Source of the DNA: Tubiluchus corallicola
Taxonomy: Eukaryota > Priapulida > Priapulimorpha > Priapulimorphida > Tubiluchidae
Direction of reading: 5' to 3'
Assembly: GCA_030141605.1 (NCBI GenBank)
Contig: JAQGDQ010000755.1
Span: 51,561-101,600 of the forward strand
Length of the DNA: 50,040 nucleotides
This document shows, one piece after another, positions 32,277 through 41,785 of this stretch. The notes below the pieces were generated by a model. The model ran no database searches. It was given only the letters and a program-made list of their open reading frames with translations, and had not been told where the DNA came from. Made by a program: the position numbers and the translations under genes. Position 1 is the first letter of the stretch. Each line of letters begins with the position of its first letter.

Positions 32277-32467
32277 ATGTTAGTCATGAAATCTGCAGGG
32301 CGTCGTTTACGCCCAGTAAAATTGATTCATATTTTTGTGTTTTTATTAGTAATTAAGTTTGCAAACTTACGAAAATGCTTCAATGAGCCGATGTCGAAAG
32401 GCAAAACGTTCGTTATTCCAGATAAGCGCGTTAACCTTCCTACAGCAGCTGTGGTAAAGCCTGTCAG
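32277..32467 (+). CDS. Candidate first exon with signal anchor
   Basis: The ATG at 32277 follows CACTGCAG (possibly an acceptor for a 5'UTR exon). It opens MLVMKSAGRRLRPVKLIHIF with the hydrophobic run IHIFVFLLVIKFANL after a basic segment, then NEPMSKGKTFVIPDKRVNLP. It ends in phase 2 at GTCAG|GTGAGA, a near-perfect donor. Basic residues before the hydrophobic run suggest a type II anchor or an uncleaved signal. Confidence 0.5.
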
Positions 32468-35400
32468 GTGAGAGCAAAACTAAAAAAGTTTCGTTTTTAA
32501 AGAAACCTGATCTCTCTTGAGTAAAATGCGTGTATGAATTGAGATAATAACATTTTGCTTTGACAAAAACTTACAAGAACTGGACATTGAAATTTAAAAT
32601 ATCCTTAATTCGTAGGCCGTTTTGGTGTTTTTATGTATAAAAGCTCGCTTTAAAAGCACCAAGGTATATAAAACAAAACAGCAGTATTATTAATTACAAA
32701 ATAGTTGTGAAAGCTTTTTTATTTAAAACCGTTTAGCGTCTACCTAACGGTTCAGGACCGTAAGCGTTTTCTACATTTTGCATCGGTTCATGAAAAATGG
32801 CTCTCACTAAACAGCGATTACATTATATTTGATAATTTTTGTACGTTTCTACTCCTTATACAACGCAAAAGACTTTAATGCAAAATTTTATATGAAATCC
32901 ATTTGCTTATATTGAAGAAATTAAAAAATCGATTTTTGGCGAAAAAAATGAGAAATGCTTTCAGTAACTCCAGTGTTTGCACTGTAACAATGTACAGTAT
33001 CACTTGTGTGAAATTAACTAATGCAGAAAATTTCAACTATCTAGACACAACACTCTGATACACTTTGGCCTCAAGTCTAATCTATATTTAAGGAGAAATT
33101 CCTCTTAAAGGACAAGATAAGGGGTACCTGAAGTAGTTTCGGAAGAATCGCCTTAAAAAATTATGTTACTATACAGCAATTTTATGCGTACGTCGTACTC
33201 GCGTTAAAAGGATTTTTTGTTTGTTTTCATTTTAAATCTCCCGCAATACTGTTCTGACGGCGCCATTACATGACGTCACTATGCACACCGTAAATCAGGG
33301 AAAAAAGGAAATGTTAAAGTATGTCCCAAAAAACTTTCCATGCAAACCTAAATTACTTAGCTTTTCACTTACCTGCTAGAAAAACTTATGTAACTAGAAA
33401 AGAAAATTATTAATTATTTAAAATGTTTTCACCAATTGGTAAAATGTCGTTGACTCAGTCTCCAGGGTGCACCACTCACTAACCAAAAACTTACTTTTAT
33501 TCTTATTGACAAGATACAGTAATTAAAATTTTATTTAGTTAGTGACGTGTGTGCTACGAATGCTCTTATTATTTTTTCAAACTTCACACAATGTTATCTA
33601 AACTTGATTCAAATGACCTGTGGTCAAAATGGCTGCGTCTAACGGTCATCACGGGAGTTTAAATTTACATGTTTTATAGGCAGTATGTAAGTTATATAAA
33701 ATTTCAAGCTTTGTGTTTATGAAGGTTTTTTTGTGATGAGTTGAAACGACCTCATTTCCTCTTTTAGCTTATCGGTTAGCTGTTCCTGGAACTCTGTACA
33801 GCAGAGGGTCTTCTTGGGCTCTAGTAAGCAGCGGATCACTAAATTAGTGTGTACGATCATGCCATTGTACACCAGACTAAGTTGGAGTGCCTGAAAGGGC
33901 ATGATTTTCTTAATTTTATCCAATTAAACCACTTATAAATGTTTAAACAAATAGCATGATAGGATACGTGATATAATAACATAGAAACATAATAACAAAT
34001 GCTGAAAATAACATAGATGATGTTTTAACAAGGTAGGGTAGACGTCACAAAAGAGAAGGAAAAAAAGCGTCTATACTACTTTGTTATTTTTAGTAAACAC
34101 TGTAGCTCGTCCGACATTAGTCTGTGTATGACTGTTGCCCTAATTGTTTTTAGAATCATAGTTTTTGCTTAATAAGCCTTTGCACGATTTCGTTGTGCGC
34201 ACACGCAGTTGCTGTGGGTCAAAGGTTAAGTGTACCACAGCAACACGTCTTAACTACAGTAGTCACGTGACATGTGTGTAAAACTAAGCCTTCTACCGCA
34301 TCATTTCAGTAACTTCAGTTGTTTCACGTGGACTTTGTTTAAATGTGGATCAGCCTTTATGTAGAGAGATTTACTAGCAGGATCTTGATTGGGAACAAGG
34401 AAAATAAACTAGGTAAAATTCTAGCTAGCTGTTTAGTCTGTTAGTATTACAATAGCATTGGGCTGCGAGGCATTGTCAAGTGTACACAAATGCGTTGTCT
34501 GGTTCACTTAATCTTTGACCTTTTAACGATCATCATTAATCGCTTGAACTGTGAAAAGGCTTATTAATTTGGGTAATCTTGTTTACTCATGTGTACTTCG
34601 CCTACTTTTATCTTATCGTTGTTATCTGGAAAAAGTTCTAGCCCCCGTCATTTCAAAATTGATGATTGTTGAATATCAGAAAGTACTGCATCGTACACTT
34701 GCCATACTATATAACTCATTCTGCAATGACGATAACGATTGATGATTGTTGAATATCAAAAAGCACTGTGTCGTACACTTGCCATACTACATAACTCTCA
34801 TTCTGCAATGACGATAACGATTGATGATTGTTGAATATCAAAAAGCACTGCATCGTACACTTGCCATACTACATAACTCTCATTCTACAATGACGATAAC
34901 GATTGATGATTGTTGAATATCAAAAACCGCTGTGTCGTACACTTGCCATACTATATAACTCTCATTCTGCAATGACGATAACGATTGATGATTGTTGAAT
35001 ATCAAAAACCGCTGTGTCGTACACTTGACATACTATATAACTCTCATTCTACAATGACGATAACGATTGATGAAACTTCCTCCTTTGAATTTTTAATAGC
35101 TAAGAGAACGTTTAAACTCTTGGCATGTGTAAATCGGTCAACAAGTACTGTCTTAAAAATACTGTCACTTGTAAACATGAATTCTACTTGTACAACCCTA
35201 GGAGCGAATAGGACATTTATCGCGCAAAACATTTGCAATTTCAATAACTCTACTCTTAATAATCGTGATATATTTGCTTACGAGTTGTGCTTACTTACTG
35301 AAGGGAAAACCACTTAAGCGTATGTAGAAATTCCTCAGATTATAAAATCCATCATTATTTTCAGCAATTAAGGATTGTCACGCCATCTGAAGTGTATAAA

Positions 35401-38400
35401 ATCAATCATTATTTTCAGCACACAAAGATTGTCATACCATCTGAAGTGTATAAAATCAATCTTTATTTTCAGCACACAAGGATTGTCATGCCATCTGAAG
35501 TGTATAACATCCGTTATTATTCTCAGCAGTCTAGGTTTGTCATGCCATCTAAAGTGTATAAAATTTATCATTATTTTCAGCAATCAAGGGTTGTCACGCC
35601 ATCTGAACTGTATAAAATCCATCATTATTTTCAGCAATCAAGGATTGTCACGCCATCTGAAGTGTATAAAATCCATCATTATTTTCAGCAATCGAGGTTT
35701 GTCACGCCATCTGAAGTGTATAAAATTAGTTTTTGTTTTCAGCAATCTAGGTTTGCAATGCCATCTTGAAGTGTATAAAATCAATCATTATTTTCCAGCA
35801 AACTAGAATGTGCGTATTCTCTATTGATCAAATTCCTCTCAGCAAACTACAACAGTGACAAGAAAGAATGTCAATATTTTGCTGAGGGCTTCGTTGAATC
35901 AGAAATAAACACAGACAACGATCCTTTTGTAGATGAAGACGGTTGGGATGTAATTTACTATCATATAGGGGTACGTATAATGCATAACGCAACATCTAAT
36001 TAAGAAACGACTCGAAAAACAAGGAGTTAGTGGGAAGTGAATGGGTACTGTGTAATTAACGCAAGGTAAATAGTAAAGCATAAATTCTTATAGTTAGGTT
36101 TTTTGGTTTTGGATTTCTATATTAATATTTTATCAACTATAAACAGTTGCTGGCTGGTTATTGCACGGCCTACTTATTTTATTCATTTAGCTGTTAATTA
36201 TTCGATTAGTGTAATTGTTGTTTTTGGTTTGTTAAACAAAATTTTGTTCATGTTTATTTATTCATTCATTGATTTATATGTCACCTAAAAAGCTCGATCG
36301 GTGTCCCGATGGAACTATAGTAAGCTTAACCCTTGTTTGACGTATTAGTCTCTCCGTCGACCTGTTAATGACTCAGTAACATAATAGTTTCAACAACAAG
36401 GGATAATCTAGTCTCTCCGTCGACCTGTTAATGACTCAGTAACTTAATAGTTTCAACAACAAAGGATAATCTAGTCTGTTCGTCGACCTGTTAATGACTC
36501 AGTAACTTAATAGTTTCAACAACAAAGGATAATTGTTTGTTTGTTTGTGTTTGTTTGGTTTGTTTGTGTTTGTGTTTCAGTCTTTCCGTCGACCTGTTAA
36601 TGACTCAGACAACAAGGGATAATTTAGTCTCTCTGTCGACCTGTTAATGCCTCAGTAACTTAACTGTAGGCCAATTCAACCACTTTTGACCTGTATGTAA
36701 CTGAACGTTACATAGCCCGGATTGACTGTCTATTTTCACACGGGTAACGGTGATTAGATAATAGGTCAGTAAGCAAGTGCTTCATAGAATGAGCGATTAC
36801 CACTGTAAGGGGGAAAGCTAGAACAAACTAAATGTCTATTACTGTCTAGGCTCCAAGGAGGTAGCCATAAAAGCGGGGTTGCTAATACGAGGTGGCTACA
36901 GAGTAAAAACAAAAATGGTGCAAGGGAAATAAACCCCAAACTGATGCCGGTATTGAAAAGAGGCACCATTGGTCTTTGGGGCGTCACACGCACCTATAAT
37001 GAGCACATTCCTGAAAATAAGAGCCCTTACTTCATCTTAAATGATTACATATCGTAGTGTTGCCATTCGTGTTATTTTCAGCTGGAAGGGATGCCACTGG
37101 GCATGAGTGATGGCACCATACCAAATGAAGCAATTTCTGGAACGCTTTCACACAGCGGCATTAATAACGCCAGATTAGAAGGTCCTCCTTACGGATGGCG
37201 TATGTATGTTGGAGCCGTGCTAACTATACAACTAGGAGGACCTCGAATCATCACTGGAATTACTACGCACGTATGTTTTTTGCCACAATAGTATTCTCAC
37301 GAGTGCTCTCATGAATGCGCGAATGTTTGGTACAAGCAAATTTGGTACGAGGAAAGTTTGATACTGATTTGGTACTGTGAATTTTTAGTACCTGGTACTA
37401 TGGTAGATGTAAATTTGGTACTGTCATTTTAAGTGCAAGGAATTTTTGGTACCAGAAAAATGTGGTACGAGGAAAATATGGTACCAGGATTGTTTAGTAC
37501 CAAGAAATATTGATACAGAAAGATATTGGTACTAAAAAGATGTGGTACGAGGAAAATATGCTACCAGGATTGCTTAGTACTCAGAAATATTGGTACAAAA
37601 AAGTTCTGGTACTAGAAAAATGTGGTGCGAGGAAAAATTCGTACAAGGAAAGTTTGGTACTGGAAAATTTGGTACTAAACGAAAAAGGGAACATTTCTAT
37701 ACCTCAGGACAAAATAATTGCTTCAAATAGAAAATAGAAAATTTTGGCAAGAGAACCTTTTGAGAAGGAAGCCTATATGTAAGCGATTAAACTTCTAATT
37801 TTATATGAATCCAAAAACTAGTTTACATCGAGTTAAATGTATACTATGAAACAGGTTGCCAAGGGCAGATCCATGCAACCATGAATATACACTCTAACTC
37901 GAGAAGCGCCATACTCGCGTTGTTCTCCACATCAGTGACGTCATACTAAAACTTTCGCAGTGACGTCATACTAATTTTTTCGTTCACCGCATCTAGTGGA
38001 TTCAAGTAGTTGAGGACAAAACTGTGATTTGAACTTAAGGGACAAGAAAAGGGGTACCTAAAGTAGGGCTCAGAAAAATCGCCTTAAAAAATTGTATTTC
38101 ATTTTTATGCGTATAGAGTACTCGTGTTGAAAGCATTTTTTGTTTGCTTTCATTTTAAATCTCCCACAATACTGTTCTGACGCGCCATCACATGACGTCA
38201 CTACGCAAACGTAAATCAGGGCAAGAAAAGGAAATGTTAAATTCTGTCCCAAAATCTTTCCAAGCAATGTTATATTACTTAGCATTTCGTTTACCTGCTT
38301 GAAAGACTTAGGTAACTAGAAAAGAAAAGTATTAATTATTTAAAATGCTTTCACCAACTGGTAAAATGTCGCTGACTCACCCTCCAGGGTGCACCACTCA

Positions 38401-39709
38401 CTAACCAAAAACGTATCTTTAATCTTATTGACGAGATGCAGTAATTTAAAATTTTACTTAGTTAGTGACATGCGTGCTATGAATGCTGCGATCATTTTTC
38501 AAACTTTACACAATGTTATCTAAACTGTCATCGTGGGAGTTTAAATTTACAAATTTTATGTACCGTTACTGCCGACGCAACCCCTGCATGCAAAAAAACA
38601 GTATGTAAGCGTTACAAAATTTCAAAACGAATTTTTTAGCGTTATGTAAGTGGAAGGTTTTCTTGTGCTTTAACATTAAAATGGCTTTTGCCTGTTTAAG
38701 ATAAGAAGTTGCTGTTGCCAATTTTGCTACGTATGGTTGAGAAGGTGCTACAATAAAACATTAAAAAATGTTCTTCGGCAGCAATAAGACTTTTAGCGCA
38801 AATCATTCTTTAAAAATCTGGACTGTTCCTTTAAACATTTTACTACACCTTAGATCGTAGTTTTATTATTTTAACATCAATTAATTTCGAACACTTGTGA
38901 AAACAGTCTAAAAATGGTTTTATTTATTTCTAAGTTTCTATTTTTTACTGTTTAAATGGTAATACTATTTTAAAGGAAGACCGGACGATTGTTTAGACTC
39001 AATCTCATTTTAATTTACTGTCCAAAATATACGTCTTCTTGCCTATAACAGTTAATAATTGTTTCTTGTATTTGAATAATTAGCTTAGAAAATAAAGGTC
39101 AACCGAACACAGCTATTGCTTACGTCAGAAATTAACCACAGTTTGTGCAATGGCAGGCGTCTTCCCTTGCGAGTCAAGAACGTTTACGTAAGTGTTACAG
39201 TACTGCTTAAACACATGCTGTCACGAAAATGGGTTTTACATCATATGACGTCAGAAACTAACACTGCAGTGCATGATCATGCTTATCACGGTACCGCCTT
39301 TTATTTGTCGGCCACACGCACGTGACAAAAAGGTGCCGCTGCCAATCTTAGTAGATTCACTGAGCCGCACGTAGCTTTGAAAGTTTAACAAAATTTGAGT
39401 ATCCGAGTAATTATTACTTAATCTAAGCTTGGATTTAAAAAAAGCTATTGTAGTTTTCAGTATTTTAGAGCATTCTTTATTCTGAACTCGTGTTTACACA
39501 ATTGTCCGGTTTTCTTTTAAGTAAACAAAAGGCAAAGTATCGACTAAAGTATTGACAAGCGACTAAAATTTAATTTTAAAATATTAAATTTTCAGGGTTG
39601 TCGATCAACATGTAGGTATAACAGGTGGGTTAAACAATACACGTTATCATACAGCAAATCAAGCAATGCATCTTCTTGGCAAGATTATCTTACAAACGAT
39701 GGATCCGCC
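32277..39709 (+). CDS. Signal-anchor / PAN-like / discoidin (F5/8C) protein gene, 4 exons found
   Basis: Exons on the + strand: 32277-32467, 35843-35970, 37082-37270, 39596-39709. The last three join in phase 0. The first leaves in phase 2 whereas the PAN-like exon enters in phase 1, so at least one exon between 32468 and 35842 is missing here. The domains are an N-terminal hydrophobic anchor, a Cys-containing PAN/apple-like half, and an F5/8 type C domain begun but not finished. The final part of the discoidin fold (with its last Cys) was not found and may lie beyond the satellite. Such proteins bind sugars or lipids at the cell surface. Confidence 0.65.
33105..33735 (+). repeat. Dispersed ~650-bp repeat, copy in intron 1 of the discoidin gene
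   Basis: It has the same landmarks as 13585-14235. Here an extra ~300 bp upstream (about 32800-33115) recurs in inverted orientation at about 48285-48575, so the full family unit may be longer, about 0.9 kb. Confidence 0.75.
33717..33890 (-). CDS. Candidate terminal exon whose stop lies in a dispersed repeat
   Basis: After acceptor TGCCCTTTCAG the - strand reads in phase 0 ALQLSLVYNGMIVHTNLVIR, CLLEPKKTLCCTEFQEQLTD and KLKEEMRSFQLITKKPS, then TAA. The residue mix and amphipathic helices look like real protein, but no family is recognised. The last few codons and the stop fall in the ~650-bp repeat copy. Upstream exons were not found, so it may be a displaced exon or pseudogene fragment inside the + strand gene. 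Confidence 0.4.
   Translation of the reverse strand, partial: ALQLSLVYNGMIVHTNLVIRCLLEPKKTLCCTEFQEQLTDKLKEEMRSFQLITKKPS
34225..34600 (+). repeat. Diverged copy of 4125-4510
   Basis: Ordered matches include GTACCACAGCAA, TTCAGTAACTTCA, AGAGATTTACTAGCA, TTGGGAACAAG, AACTAGGTAA, GGCTGCGAGG and GAACTGTGAAAAGGCTTA. The class is unknown. Confidence 0.7.
34661..35068 (+). repeat. 80-82-bp x 5 tandem repeat
   Basis: GATGATTGTTGAATATCA starts units at 34661, 34741, 34823, 34905 and 34987; a last partial unit reads GATGAAACTT at 35069. Units share TCGTACACTTGCCATACTA and ACTCTCATTCT.CAATGACGA. It lies in the intron before the PAN-like exon. Confidence 0.9.
35345..35805 (+). repeat. 54-bp x ~8.5 array of splice acceptors before the PAN-like exon
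   Basis: The unit is ATTATTTTCAGCAATCAAGG + ATTGTCACGCCATCTGAAGT + GTATAAAATCCATC. Each contains TTATTTTCAG|CA, a good 3' splice site. The last unit (TTTTCCAG|CAAACTAGAA) closely resembles the real exon start at 35843 (CCTCTCAG|CAAACTACAA), so the array may derive from that junction. In the exon's frame the units carry TGA, so their use would truncate the protein. ORFs through it are by-products of the period. Confidence 0.88.
35843..35970 (+). CDS. PAN/apple-like exon
   Basis: 128 nt after acceptor AAATTCCTCTCAG, before donor GGG|GTACGT, phase 1 to phase 0. It encodes NYNSDKKECQYFAEGFVESE, then INTDNDPFVDEDGWDVIYYH and IG. The N-Y-N-S...C...F...  followed by W..YYH recalls the last third of PAN/apple domains. 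The earlier Cys of the domain would be in the missing exon. Confidence 0.6.
36345..36655 (+). repeat. 63-bp x ~5 tandem repeat with a GTTT-rich insertion
   Basis: GTCGACCTGTTAATGACTCA recurs at about 36355, 36419, 36482, 36591 and 36637 (the last reads TTAATGCCTCA). Between the third and fourth units, 36533-36577 is a TGTTTGTTTG-type run. It lies in the intron between the PAN-like and discoidin exons. Confidence 0.85.
37082..37270 (+). CDS. Discoidin (F5/8 type C) exon, N-terminal half
   Basis: 189 nt, phase 0 both ends, after acceptor GTGTTATTTTCAG and before donor CAC|GTATGT. It encodes LEGMPLGMSDGTIPNEAISG, then TLSHSGINNARLEGPPYGWR and MYVGAVLTIQLGGPRIITGI TTH. 'PLGM.DG.I....I' , 'ARL......GW' and 'L.I.LG.P..ITGI' are the F5/8C landmarks in order. 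The usual first Cys is not in this exon. Confidence 0.85.
37325..37690 (+). repeat. ~16-bp GGTAC-type array after the discoidin exon
   Basis: About 22 degenerate units of TTTGGTAC.AGGAAA begin about 50 bp after the exon's donor. The core TTTGGTAC is shared with the donor array in the Kunitz gene (- strand), but here GGTGAG is mostly replaced by GAGGAAA, so few units look like splice donors. Confidence 0.8.
38035..38680 (+). repeat. Dispersed ~650-bp repeat, copy in the discoidin gene
   Basis: It has the same ordered landmarks as 13585-14235 and 33105-33735: GGGGTACCTAAAGTAG, TTTTAAATCTCCCACAATAC, CGCCATCACATGACGTCACT, TGACTCACCCTCCAGGGTGC and ACAAAATTTCAA. All three full copies are in introns and in the + orientation. 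Confidence 0.75.
39596..39709 (+). CDS. Discoidin (F5/8 type C) exon, middle part
   Basis: 114 nt, phase 0 both ends, after acceptor TTAAATTTTCAG and before donor GCC|GTAAGT. It encodes GCRSTCRYNRWVKQYTLSYS, then KSSNASSWQDYLTNDGSA. 'WVKQYTLSYS.....W..Y' is the F5/8C mid-domain signature and continues TGITTH from the previous exon. The next expected segment (F.GN.D) was not found in the window. Confidence 0.85.
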
Positions 39710-39768
39710 GTAAGTTGCATTCATAGACTACTGATAGCGCAGATTGATAGGTCAAAATTGGCTCTTCC

Positions 39769-40197
39769 TAGTGGCGGATTTAGGGGTGGGTCCAAGGGGT
39801 CTGACCCTCCCTTTCACAGTAACAGCTACAACACACCAAGTTAATGTTTTCTCTGAATTATAAGCACTGGAACAATTTGCTAAATCCTAAAGGTGACTTA
39901 TATCTGTAAAAATCATATATCACAAGTAAACAGATGAAAGTTACGTACATCATGTATGCTGTATAGTGTACACCGATATATTGGTATGTAATTTTGAATC
40001 AAAGGTGAGATGACACCTGTTCTAAACTAGTGAGTTTCCTAGAGATGGTTTCTAGACGGTAGGAAAGTGGTCTAAAATGCAGCAAAAAGGATTGTTGTCC
40101 GGGTGGACTTTGCTGGGGAGCTTACACCGCTCCCCCAGGCCCCCTAATGGCTTTTCTGTTGGGCCCACTGTTGTTCTATAACCTGCATCCGACCCTG
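39769..40197. mobile_element. hAT-like MITE of the CAGTGGCGGAT type
   Basis: The left end TAGTGGCGGATTTAGGGGTG has the common hAT-type end CAGTGGCGGAT.AGGGG. The right end reads GCATCCGACCCTG, an eroded inverted match. No target duplication is convincing. The interior has the usual C-rich stretch (GCTCCCCCAGGCCCCCT). Non-autonomous. Confidence 0.5.
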
Positions 40198-40421
40198 ATT
40201 CCTGTACTTCTTTTATTCACTCATGTAATTCTATCATTCTATCAGTAATAACTAAATTATTCACAACCAATGTAAGTTCATGCAGTGATAATAGCACATA
40301 TATCTACAACCACTTGGTTTAGCCATTTGAATGTAAGAAAAAAAGGAGGTTGTCCGTTTTAAAATCTAATGAACATCTTTAAAACCAAACATTCAGCTTT
40401 TAAAACTTTCCTCGGGTTATT

Positions 40422-41283
40422 TATAGTAGGGCCTATTTCTGGTTATTTCTAATGGGCCCTATTTCAGGTTATTTCTAATAGGGATTATTCCAGGTTATTT
40501 CTAATAGGGCCTATTTCAGGTTATTTCTAATAGGGCCTATTCAGGGTTATTTCTATTAGGGCCTATTTCAGGGTATTTCTAATAGGGCCTATTTCAGGTG
40601 ATATTTAATAGGTCCTATTTCAGGTTATTTCTATTAGGGCCTATTTCAGGTGATTTCTAATAGGGCCGATTTCAGGTTATTTCTAATAGGGCCTATTTCA
40701 GGTGATTTCTAATAGGGCCTATTCCAGGTTATCTCTAAGAGGGCCTATTTCAGCCTATTTCTATTAGGGCTTATTTCAGGGTATTTCTTATAGGGCCTAT
40801 TTCAGGTGATATCTAATAGGACCTATTTCAGGTTATATCTAATAGGGCCTATTTTAGGTGATTTCTAAAAGGGCCTATTTCAGGTGATTTCTAATAGGGC
40901 CTCTTTCAGCCTATTTCTAATAGGGCCTATTTCAGGATATTTCTAAAAGGGCCTATTTCAGGTGATTTCTAATAGGGCCTATTTCAGCCTATTTCTAATA
41001 GGGCCTATTTCAGGTTATTTCTAATAAGGCCTATTCCAGGTTATCTCTAATAGGGCCTATTTCAGCCTATTCCTAATAGGGCCTATTTCAGGGTATTTCT
41101 AATAGGGCCTATTTCAGATAATTTTTAATAGGGCCTATTTCAGCCTATTTCAGGATATTTCTAATAGGGCCTATTTCAGGTTATTTCTAACAGGGCCTGT
41201 TTCAGGTTATTTGTAATAGGGCCTATTTCAGGTTATTCCAAATAGGCCCTATTCCAGGCAGTTTCCAATAGGGCCTATTTCAT
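40422..41283 (+). repeat. 26-bp x ~33 minisatellite
   Basis: The unit is GGGCCTATTTCAGGTTATTT + CTAATA. Variants (GGTGATTTCTAATA, CAGCCTATTTCTAATA, CAGGATATTTC) recur in patterns, so higher-order growth is likely. Each unit has CTATTTCAG|G, again like a splice acceptor. It lies 700 bp after the last discoidin exon found. Confidence 0.9.
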
Positions 41284-41384
41284 TTGTACAATGACTTCCA
41301 ACTCTCTGTGCATTGGGCTTAATTCTGCTAGTCAACTATAGTTAGAAGCAATAGAAAACTAACATCTCAAACAAATCTGCAAAA

Positions 41385-41545
41385 GTTGAAAAACGTAACG
41401 TATGCAGCTTTAACAAGTAGCAAAGCGTCCGCTTTCCGTCTGGGAGGTCGTAAGTTCGATATTGCAGCCGAATCATACCAACGACTTAATATTGATACCT
41501 GTTGTTGCCCTTTCTGATGCGTGGTATTTATGGTAAAGGCAGGAT
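41385..41545 (+). mobile_element. tRNA-derived SINE
   Basis: GTAGCAAAGCGTCCGCTTTC, CGTCTGGGAGGTCGTAAGTT and CGATATTGCAGC follow the course of a tRNA from D-arm to T-arm, with an eroded B box (GTTCGATATT). The following TCATACCAACGACTTAATAT and TGTTGTTGCCCTTTCTGATG resemble the conserved body of metazoan, especially lophotrochozoan, SINEs from memory. That comparison is not verified. Confidence 0.6.
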
Positions 41546-41785
41546 AATAATAATTTCTCATACGTAGGTATAGTTTGTTACTTACAATCGGCAGGCAGGC
41601 TCGTGGCAGGCTTGTATTGTTTGTTGAATTTAAAGTCAACTTTAACCAAAGATTATCTTCATCGTCATCATCATCACCACCGCTGCTGAGGCCAACGGCT
41701 CCGCCTCCTCCACTGCCACCAACTAGGAGCAACCTAGCCTACCAAGCACTAGCTAATATATATATTTGTCATTAATCTAATGATA

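Noticed and set aside
35090-35330. Exon linking the signal-anchor exon to the PAN-like exon (frame with ITLLLIIVIYLLTSC or frame with ELCLLTEG)
   Set aside because: The first frame has a phase-1 donor (AAGC|GTATGT) but no acceptor of the needed phase without a stop. The second ends in TAA before the donor. Left open.
35375-35806. 143-codon + strand ORF (HLKCIKSIIIFS repeats) and overlapping frames
   Set aside because: They are period effects of the 54-bp acceptor array.
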